Assembly: GCF_003086295.3 (NCBI RefSeq)
Contig: NC_092050.1
Span: 144,119,699-144,183,698, forward strand
Source of the DNA: Arachis hypogaea
Lineage: Eukaryota; Streptophyta; Magnoliopsida; Fabales; Fabaceae
Direction: 5' to 3'
DNA length: 64,000 bases
The notes under the pieces were generated by a model that had not been told where the DNA came from, ran no database searches, and worked only from the letters and a program-made list of their open reading frames with translations. The position numbers and the translations under genes are program-made. Below are positions 35,673 through 44,381 of this stretch, one piece after another. The stretch's first letter is position 1. The number at the start of each line of letters is the position of its first letter.

Positions 35673-37205
35673 TGATGGAGGAGAAAATCAACCAATTAAG
35701 AAATTATAGTAAGAACGGCGTTGTAAGTACAGTTCTTAACCGACTAAAATCCGCTTATCAATTTAGAAATGTTGTCACAAAATTTGAATAAAAATACTAG
35801 GAGTATGAATCCCAGGTCGTCTCCCAACGAGTTGACAAAAGGGTGCTATCTTATTAATCATGAGGTTTCCGAGAAATTTTGAGAGTTGAATGACAGAAAA
35901 TAAATAATTGTAAATTAGCACAATGAAAATTAAAAGAGATTTATATATTCAAAATAAAAAGCCTTGACTGGGGGAATGATTAATTGGAAGTTCTATCCTT
36001 GTTGGAATTCTTTCAAGTGTAGTATCAAGAGGTTGTTGTTTTCTCTTAGTTAACCCTTACTAAATAAAGGAAAGTCAAGTGATTGAGCTAACTCTTATTC
36101 GCAAATCCTAATCCTCTCCCTTGGGAAGGACTAGCGTTAGTAAATAGATAATTAGCCAACAACTTCCAATTTAACTAATCACTTGAGCATTCCAACTCAA
36201 GGGTCTCCTTTTAATCAACCCCCAAGTCAAGTTGGGAGTCTACTCTGTCAACATGAATACCATCTTCGTTGTTTTATAAGAGAAGTAAAAAAGAGATCAT
36301 AGTAATTAAAATCAATTGGAAGCAATTAAACAAATAATAAAATTTAAATGGAAAAATACCTCTTGCATTAATAAATTCTAAAAGCAATCCAATTGTAACT
36401 CTGAACAAAGATTAAGGATATGGAAGAGTAAGGGAATAATAAAACAAACTAGAATAGCAACTTCAATGGAGGTAATGACTCTTCTCAATATCCAAAGCAA
36501 AAGCATAAAACTAATAAACTATGAATGTGTAGAAAACCTAGAGGAAGAGTGATTTCTCTCTAAGATTCTAATCTAAAATCTAAAACTATGCTAATGAGAA
36601 TGTGTATTGAGCTCTGCATGTCTCCTGGCTCTAGTCTGTGTTTCTGGACCAGAAACTGGGTCTAAACTCGGCCCAAAATTGCCCCTAGTATTTTCTGTGA
36701 TTTCTGCAGATCGCGCATGTCACGCGTACGCGTCAATCACGCGTACGCGTTGCTGGTCATCTTTGCGTGTCACGCGTACGCGCCAGGCACGCGCACGCGT
36801 CGTCTTGCAGAACTCCAATCCACGCGTACGCGTCAGGTACGCACACGCGTCGCTGTGAAAATCTCCAGATCACGCGCACGCGTGAGCCATGCATGCGCGT
36901 CAATGCTCGCTGGTTGTCTCCTTTATTTCTTGTACTCCTTCCATTTTTGCAAGCTTCCTCTCCATCCTCCAAGCCATTCATGCCCTATAAAGCCTGAAAA
37001 CACTGAACACACAGATCACGGTATCGAATGGTATAAAGGGGAATTAAAATACACCAATTAAAGGCTTAGGAAGCAAGTTTTTAATCATAGAACAAAACTA
37101 GGAAGGAATTGTAAAAACATGTAATTTGTATGAATAAATGTGCAAAGACTTGATAAAAAATCACTCAATTAAGTACAAGATAAACCATAAAATAGTGATT
37201 TATCA
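35673..37205 (-). mobile_element. LTR of the second element (5' LTR on the minus strand)
   Basis: On the minus strand it starts TGATAAATCACTATTTTATGG and ends CTCCATCA, followed at once by the TGGCGCC primer site. It contains a cluster of ACGCGTACGCGT palindromes at 36718-36900. The right end abuts a Harbinger transposase relic, showing the insertion site. Confidence 0.7.
36718..36900. repeat. Cluster of CACGCGTACGCG palindromic words
   Basis: CACGCGTACGCG or one-base variants occur about six times in under 200 bp, many as the perfect palindrome ACGCGT. They lie inside the LTR. A weaker cluster is at 34284-34300. Confidence 0.85.
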
Positions 37206-37206
37206 A

Positions 37207-37735
37207 AAGGGCATTTGGAGTATTGAAAGCAAGATGAGAAATTTTAAAAGGAAGATCATTTTATCTTATTAAGCCTCAAGAAAGAAGTATAACTGCTTGT
37301 TGCCTTTTGCATAAGGACTTTGCTAGGTAGACAATGGCTTTTGTGAACAATGTAAATACTAAATAATGAGCTCTAAAATTGGCCCAATAAAGTTAAAACG
37401 CACTACACCCTAAATTACCCACCTAAATCTTAATATTAGGATAATCATCCACACACCTAGTGAAATGAACATCCGATATATCCATTGTTCACATTGTTTA
37501 GTATTTTCATTGTCTACCTATACTTTTTCTTTGTATAATCATATTAGAAGAGTGATGGTTGTGAATCCTATTGATGAGATAGAAGATCAAAATATGCTTG
37601 GAGTAAATAGTGAGATAATCCACAATATTTAGACGAATGATGCTTAGGGTAGATGGAGGAATCAACTTGTATAAGAAATGTGGAACCAATAGAAGAGAAG
37701 ACATCACGCTTGATAATTGTGTTCATTTTTCTATG
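37207..37735 (+). pseudogene. PIF/Harbinger transposase relic, split by a MITE
   Basis: Left of the MITE, 37207-37314 reads RAFGVLKAR, a stop, EILKGRSFYLIKPQERSITA, then CCLLH. Right of it, from 37530, it reads NHIRRVMVVNPIDEIEDQN and later GRWRNQLV with stops. This is the C-terminal DDE part of a plant PIF/Harbinger nuclease-type transposase (RAFGVLK.RW.IL ... CCLLHN.IRR). The upstream part is cut off by the LTR insertion. Two or more stops show that it is dead. Confidence 0.75.
37315..37529. mobile_element. 215-bp MITE resembling AhMITE1, 9-bp TSD
   Basis: Flanked by TTTGCATAA (37306-37314) and TTTGTATAA (37530-37538), a 9-bp duplication with one mismatch. The ends are inverted: GGACTTTGCTAGGTAGACAATG and, as the complement of the right end, GAAAAAGTATAGGTAGACAATG. 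The interior has GTGAACAATG near both ends. Size, 9-bp duplication and terminal words fit the peanut MITE AhMITE1 as I remember it. It has no coding capacity. Confidence 0.75.
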
Positions 37736-37969
37736 TGTGAGACCGTCTATTGTAACATTAATTTCATTTTATTGATGTTTTTGTGTTCTTGTATAAGAGA
37801 TGTGCATGCATGCTTATTAGTGCTAGTAATTTTTGGCTTTTGAAACTTCTTTGTAACTTTGATTTGGATAATGGTGAAGTTTTTTAATACATGTGATTAG
37901 AATGGTTGAGATTTGTTTCATATAAGTTTAACTATGGATTATGAGATGAATTATGAATTATAGAATTTT

Positions 37970-40545
37970 TAGAAATTTAGATAAGTATTTTTGTGCTAAT
38001 TTTAATTGTGATAATATTAATTTTAATTAAAAATATTTGTTATTAGATGTATTTTAGTAAATTTAAAAAAAAAAGAATTGATAATATTTTAATTAAATAT
38101 ATTTTTTATTAAGAGTATTTTAGTAAATTTATTATTATAGGTATTTTTGTAAATTCAAAATGTAAAAAAATAATATTTTATTAGATTTATATCTAGTTTT
38201 TTAAGAAAACTAGAGTCAATAATAATTTTGGTTAAAAATATTTGATATTAGGCATATTTTTAAAAATAAAAATATTTTTTGTCCAAAAATAATAATATTA
38301 ACCTTTTAATTGAAAATATATTCATATGTAAATTTTTTTATGTGTTTATTAAGTTTAATAATTATTATTTTTTTAATTTGAATAATTAAGGATAATTTTG
38401 ATATATTATATAATTAGATAAATATTTTGTACTAATTTTAATTATGATAATATTAATTTTAATTTAAAAAATTTGATATTAAAAATATTTTAGTAAATTT
38501 AAAAAAATTAGAATCAATAATAATTTTAATTAAACATATTTTGTTATTAGGAGTATTATAGTAAATTTTTTATTAGAGGTATTTTTATAATAAAATATTA
38601 AATGTAAAAAACTAATAATATTCAATTAGTTTTATATTTAATTTTTAAAAAAATTAAAAACAATTGTGTTGAGTTTGGAAAACTTATATGATAATCAAAT
38701 ATTATTAAAATATAAATTAAAAAATTATTAAAATTATTATTAAGTATTTTATTTAATAATTTTCAATTTTGATGATTTTTGTTTAAGTGTGCAGGCATCA
38801 AATTAGTTTTTAATATTGAGCCAAAAGCTAAACAAGTCTAAGATGATTATTGAATTAATTTAGGCTTGTGCAAAATTATTCAAGTGGCTGAAATCCAAAA
38901 TTGGCCCAAGTGATAAAAGTCCAGTTTGGTTACTAAACATGTTTAATCCAATAATATTTGTTCTCTTCAAGTAGCTAAAAGGCAAAGAAACAAGTGGCCC
39001 AAAAGTCTTGATGGAAGCCATTCGATGATCACAAGAAAATTTTCTCAAGATACCAAAAGTTTAATACGTGACTTTATGCCTTGGTAATTGGAAGCTAAAA
39101 TTCAATTGAGTTTAATGTACTTTGAAAGCTTCACACGTTACTTTGTCTTGGGTGATGGAAGTGGGAATTCAGTTTGATATAATACTATTTAATGCTTCCA
39201 CAAAAAACTTTCTTTTTTCTCTTCTCTCTCCTCTCTCCTTCGATCACATCTATCCATCAGAGAAGAAGATTGAAGAAAAGTGAAGCCTCTGAAAAAAAGC
39301 CTATGAAAAAAGGTTAAGAAAGATTGTTGCTACATAAGGAAAAATTTGGAGAAAGACTTCAAGATTTTGTTACCAAGAAAGGAAGAGATCGGCCTCGATC
39401 AAGAAGCAGATCTACCTTGGTAAAATATTTATTTTTGTTTTTGTTCCACCAAGAAGAAGATAGCCTCTGAGTCTCAAGCTGGAAGAAGCAAAAATGGAAA
39501 GCATGAAGCTAGCCTGGGTCAGACGCTCATCAACGATCAGAATCAAGACTTGGAGCCAAAGTAAAGTTCAACGGTTCAGATTCAAGATGCATGAAGGAAA
39601 AGGTTGAAAGAGAAGATTGAAGGTAGGGTTGCATGTTTGATTTAGTCACTGCTTCTACCCTCTCTCTCTTCTGTCACGCCGTTGTTGCATGTGTATTGGG
39701 AGAAGAGAACTAACATGTGTTGAAGAAGGTTTCAAGCCCTGGAAGCTTCACTCCTCTATAATAGGGGTGAACGGCCAAGGATTGAAGTAAGGAGTGAGAG
39801 CAAACGTTTGGGTTCCCATAACTCTTTGAGTTATTTATTCTTCTCCTTCATGGCTTTAATTGAATAATTCTTTTTCTCAATTTAGTCTGTCTGTGTTTCA
39901 TTAGTAAAAAGAAAAATGTGAGGTTTTGTAAGAAAAAGCCAATGAGTGAAAAAAGGCAGAGAGTTAAAGAAAAAGTCATAGTTATCTCAGAAATTCTTTG
40001 TATGTATTTCTGTTTTGTTGTCATGATCCTGAGGGGATTCCCTTGCAAGTTGGTTTAGCACTTTGCGGATTGAAAGCTAGGTTTGAGTCCTAGTCAAGTT
40101 CAGGTTGGGTTGGAATCTGCACTTGTTTCCTTGCAAGTTGGGTGAACATTTTGCAGTTGAAAGCTAGGTTTTAAGTCCTAGTCAAATTCAGATTGGGTAT
40201 AGAATCTGGATTTGTCCCAGCTTCTTTCATGTCTCTCAACTCGACACGAGACAAAGCAAAAGTGTCTCTCAACTCGACACGAGACAAAAGCAGAAATATC
40301 TCCTTAAAGTTCTCTAAAAAGCATAAATTAATATTCAGCAAAAAGGGGTTAAGATTCACCCCCTTCTCTTAGCCACTGATTACCATCAAATTGATATTAT
40401 AAATATTTTTATCTAAAAATAATTATATTAAATTTATCTTAAAATATATTTATATGTAAATTTCTTTATGTATTTATTAAGTTTAGTGATTAGCCTTCTA
40501 ATTTAAATGATTAAGAATAATTTTAATATATTATATAATATAACT
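37970..40545. repeat. AT-rich tandem repeat, unit about 436 bp, second unit interrupted
   Basis: The word CTAATTTTAATTGTGATAATA at 37996 recurs as CTAATTTTAATTATGATAATA at 38432, and the following text (AATATTTG.TATTA.., GTATTTTAGTAAATTTAAAA, TTTATGTGTTTATTAAGTTTA) stays in register. Unit 1 is about 37970-38405. Unit 2 runs 38406-38666, is broken by a solo LTR, and resumes at 40389 with its last part (ATGTATTTATTAAGTTTA) to about 40545. Non-coding. Confidence 0.65.
38667..40388 (+). mobile_element. Solo LTR of a Sirevirus-like Ty1/copia element, TSD AATTG
   Basis: Starts TGTTGAGTTTGGAAAACT and ends CCCCCTTCTCTTAGCCACTGATTACCATCA-like text, matching the two ends of the full element at 51.5-63.1 kb in the opposite orientation. 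Perfect 5-bp duplications AATTG lie at 38662-38666 and 40389-40393. Near the right end (40220-40290) are two CTCAACTCGACACGAGACAAA repeats, equivalent to the CGTC..CACGAGA palindromes of the full element's LTRs. There is no internal region, so it is a solo LTR. It is more diverged than the full element and so older. Confidence 0.85.
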
Positions 40546-41293
40546 AAAAAAATTAGATCCAATTAAAGAAAAAATTATTCATTTTCAAAAATATTATACA
40601 AAATTTTAAAATATTAGATTTTATAAATTCAACATAAAAATATTATACGCCAAATACTTTTATTTTTAAATATTATATTTTCAAAAATGATATTTTTAAA
40701 AATAAAAACTAATGAGAAGTGCTAGGGGCAGCAAGTTTTGTAATTTGTAATAATCATTAGTATTTTTATTGGTGTGAAATTCTATTCAATAGTGTAAAAT
40801 TATTCATTTTTTTTACTAGTTAAGTGCTGACCAAATTTTAATAAAAATATTGGCCTAGATTTTCTCAAAACTAATATGTGAACCAAAATACCAAATGCAT
40901 ATGAGTATCATAGGTAGGAGCACTTTTCAGTCTTGAACTCTTTGCATTCCATTTTATCATATTCTTTTCGGGGAGTGGATCATCTCCAGTAAAAAAAAAT
41001 TGGATGGTGTCAATTGTTTAATTTTATCTTTCATTATTCTCTCTTATATTTATTTTTGGTCCTACTTATAAAATCTCTCTATATATAATCTCTTTATATA
41101 TAATAGGAGAGCAATACATGGTTTGTTGAACGACAAGTATATTAGTTTGTTGAATGACAAGTGGTGCTTTAAATAATCAATAAGTGTGGCACCTGTAAAT
41201 AATAACCAAAAATCAATTCTCTAAAATCAATTCTCTCTTTTCTTGACCTTTGGTCCTTTGCTGCGTCTAGGTCACACACAAGCTTGACCACCG
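40546..41293. other. AT-rich spacer
   Basis: No gene seen. A short near-duplicate pair, GTTTGTTGAACGACAAGT and GTTTGTTGAATGACAAGT, lies at 41120-41162. Confidence 0.5.
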
Positions 41294-41571
41294 TTTTATC
41301 GAGTAAATACCCATAGTCGTCTCTGAGATTTGTGTAAATACTCAATGTAATCCTCAAGACCCTGATTTTCCTATTATAGTCCTCCAGATAGTGATGAGTC
41401 ATCACCAGAATGCTGATGTGACCTCTATTTGCCACGCTGGAGGGGTCTAATAGCTATATGAGCTGGCCAATTTTCAATTTGTACTCAAGTTGGTCCCTCC
41501 CTTTATATTTAACCCTAAATTTTCAAATTTTCGTAAACTTCATCTCTTCTTCTTGTTCATTGCACTCTCTT

Positions 41572-41860
41572 CATTCCACAGCAATCAAATTCCATTGCCG
41601 AATTGAAGAATGTGGTGAACGGCAGTGAAGCTTTGATGACAAGAATGTCTGATAAAGATGGCATTGATTCTGTGATGTTGGGTTGGTCGTTTGATAAAGT
41701 AGACAAGGATACAGTTGATTTCCAGATGGAAAGAGATATACTTGACAAGTTACGACCTCACGCTAATTTGAAACAGTAACAGATCGAGGGTTATAGGGGT
41801 ACAAGATTTTCAGATTGAGTGGTACATTCTTCCTACCACAACATCACCAAAATATCAAAG
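41572..41860 (+). pseudogene. NBS-LRR (CNL, RPP13-like) LRR-region fragment
   Basis: The plus strand reads IAELKNVVNGSEALMTRMSD, then KDGIDSVMLGWS, DFQMERDILDKLRPHANLKQ, a stop, IEGYRGTRFSD, a stop, and VVHSSYHN. This is the characteristic start of the LRR domain in legume coiled-coil NBS-LRR proteins (normally LENV.NG.EALEARM.DKKHI, LQPHQ.LK.L.I.GYRGTRFPDWVG). Stops and loss of the Trp show decay. It ends at the copia fragment. Confidence 0.8.
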
Positions 41861-42690
41861 AGTGTTCATCTTGACAACCGGGTTGAAGGTTTTAAAATAA
41901 TCCACTCCAGCAGTTTGAGTGAATTCTTGAAAAACTAGTTTGGCTTTATGTCTATTTATACTCCCGTCAGAGTTTAATTTAAGCTCAAACACCTATTTAC
42001 ATCCTACCGATCTCTTTTCATTGGACAATGTGGTAAGTGACCAAGTCTGATTTTTTTGTAAGACAGCAAGCTCTACATTGATTGCATTCTGCCATATCTT
42101 GTTATTGATAGCCTCAGCATAGGATCTAGGTTCTATGTGTTTAGGCTGTGATGTGAGAGTGATAGACAACTCAGAAAAAAAAATGGTAGGAAGTTGAGTG
42201 AGTATTTGGGACTCAAAAAATAAAATGGTTGAATTTTTAAAATAATATTGTGTCAATTGTTGAGAATTATCAATTGTGTCAGTAAAATTTGATTCATAAA
42301 AGTTATATGAGAAATTCAAGTCATTGTTGTGCAGCTCATATGAGGTAATCATGCATTGAAAGTCCTCTAAGTATGCAGATTTTCTCTTTTTCCTTAATGA
42401 TCTTCTAATATCATTTAATTTAAGGTTGTAATATGTGTGCAGCATTGTTGTTGTGACATGATGGAGGTGATGATGCAGATGCTTGCTCATTGGGTATAAC
42501 ATGCAATGTAGGTGCAGTATTGGTGTTAGAATTTGATTGGGTGAATGAGGATTCAACGGATATATTATTAATAGTGTAGAAAGAATCATCAAATATAATG
42601 AGTTTATGCATATGAGATGGTTGAGTAATGTCAGCAACAATGTTTAATTTGGCATTATACATAGAATCTTGTAATGTAACTTTTAAATTA
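41861..42690 (-). pseudogene. Ty1/copia pol fragment inside the TIR element
   Basis: On the minus strand an open stretch (42640-41993) contains KIWQNAINVELAVLQKNQTW and SLTTLSNEKRSVGCK. A stop follows, and then text equivalent to VFELKLNSDGSINRHKAKLV. These are the linker and first RT motifs of a Ty1/copia polyprotein (normally LEKN.TW.LV.LP.GKK.IGCKWV). No LTRs, integrase or RNase H are present. It probably inserted into the LRR fragment and was later deleted. Confidence 0.7.
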
Positions 42691-43039
42691 CTTTGATATT
42701 AGTATAACAGTCAATATTTACTTCTCATGTAAGTTAAGACTTTCATTAGACATGCCTCTGTATATTGATGAATATTGAAATGTTCTATTGGATTATGATT
42801 TCAGAAAAAAAAGTGGTAATGGTGTTGAAGAAGGTTAGTGCAAAGGGTCAGATCATGAACTGTTTATTTTCTTTTTTATCTTGGTGTTCTTCACCTAAAC
42901 TCATTTGAGATTGGCCCTTATTTGTACATAAAAGAGAGATACCTCAGTTTTTGCAAGAGGATACAAGATTCTTGGACATGCTTTAGTGTCTATTAATCAA
43001 ATGAAAGCCATTTTGGTATTTCAAGGCAGTAGAATTTTA

Positions 43040-43265
43040 TATATCGTGCGTCTTTAAATCTATTGTGGTGTCAAGCTCTCTTTCATGTCTCCGTTATTTA
43101 TATATCGACAATTGTGGGAGTTTGAAATCTGTGGCAACGCTATGGATGACAGTACCTCAATTTGAACAACTCTCATTAGTGGCTTGCCTAGAGATTGATT
43201 TGTTGATACAAGGCATCCACACTGTAGCCTCAGATTTTTTAAAATCAGCAACATCAAGAAACTAG
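43040..43265 (+). pseudogene. LRR-like fragment, possible continuation of the NBS-LRR piece
   Basis: Reads SSSLSCLRYLYIDNCGSLKS and VPQFEQLSLVACLEIDL. The CLRYLYIDNCGSLKS part has the LxxLxIxxCxxLxS spacing of CNL-type LRRs. It lies between the copia fragment and the right terminal repeat in the same direction as the first LRR piece. Short, so assignment is tentative. Confidence 0.45.
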
Positions 43266-43574
43266 TGAGCTCTGCAACATTCATGCAAACGAAAAATTTG
43301 GAGATTTAGGGTTAAATATAAAAGGAGGAACCAACTTGAATACAAATTAGAAACTGGCCAGCTCATATAGCTATTAGACCCCTACAGCGTGGCAAACAGA
43401 TGCCACATTAGCGTTCCGGTGATGACTCATCACTAGAAATATGTCCAAGGACCACTTTGAGTACTCGAAATTCCATCTAAAGGACTAAAATAAAGAAATC
43501 GAAATCTTAAAAATTACATTAAATATTTACGCGCGAATATCAGAGACGACTATGGGTATTTCCCTTTTTATCCA

Positions 43575-44381
43575 TCGTATAGAGCGACAAATCAAATTTA
43601 ATTCAAAATTTAAATCTGGGATTTATTTCTCTTCGAAGCCCGTCCCTTTTCTCTCCTCTCACACGTTCTCCTTCCAGCTCATTTTCCCACCGTAGCAGTG
43701 AAGAAGAAACCACGCCGGTGAAGGGAAGCGCCATGGAAGAAGCAGAAAAGGGAGATGACGGATGCAACGGCCGCGGTGAGAGAGATTATCGTCGCCCCTG
43801 AATCAATTGAAGAGAGAAAATAGAACAGTTAGGGAGAAAGGAGGCTACACCGAAAGAGAAAGGAAGAGGAAGGAGGTGACGACAGTGATGGAGGCCATCG
43901 CTGCTGCTAAATCCACCGACGGAGAAGAAAGTCATTGGAAAGAGGGGAGAGAAAAAAAATTGTAAGAAGAAAAGTAGAGAGGAAGACCTGAAGCAGGGAA
44001 CGTGGGAGAGGAGGAACCCTTCAGCTACCATACACCGCCGCTTCACCGTCGTCACCGCCGGAAAGGACCATAGCCACCGTGCCATTGACCTGGTATTTCT
44101 TTGCCCCCCTTATCTGTTCTGCCTCTTCCATGGTATTGCTTTACACGGTATAGTACTACTACATAAGCTAAGAATTCCCTTCAGTATAGAAAAAAATTTT
44201 AAATCTGCAATTTAACATTTTTGTTCTGGATATATCTTCTGTCTTTTTTTTGTCAATGAATCGGTCTCATATGTTCTTATTTTGCAGATCCATGCCATGT
44301 TTGATTTGGGTTATCTGTGGGGATTTAATTTAAAGTGAGATTTGATCTAGGACAAAGTCATAATTTTGGTTTTGCAGTCTA
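43575..44381. other. Upstream region of the right PPR gene
   Basis: Purine-rich, moderately GC-rich leader-like sequence at 43640-44090 with CCGCCGCTTCACC-type text. It is open on the minus strand by composition only. A possible 5' leader intron could run from GTATTTC at about 44092 to TTTTGCAG at about 44380, just before the duplicated block. No protein family recognised. Confidence 0.4.

Larger units (their letters stand above)
41303..43565. mobile_element. Mutator-like TIR element carrying an NBS-LRR fragment
   Basis: Inverted terminal regions of about 240 bp (41303-41540 and 43290-43565) share AAATACCCATAGTCGTCTCTGA, GTGATGAGTCATCACC, GGGGTCTAATAGCTATATGAG and TATTTAACCCTAAAT. Flanks TTTTATCGA (41294-41302) and TTTTATCCA (43566-43574) form a 9-bp duplication with one mismatch, as expected for Mutator-type transposition. 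No transposase lies inside. Instead there is a piece of a resistance-gene LRR region and a copia pol fragment in the opposite strand. Confidence 0.75.

Noticed and set aside
43786..44085. Minus-strand 99-codon frame upstream of the right PPR gene
   Set aside because: Composition-driven: purine-rich leader sequence on the opposite strand. No domain seen.
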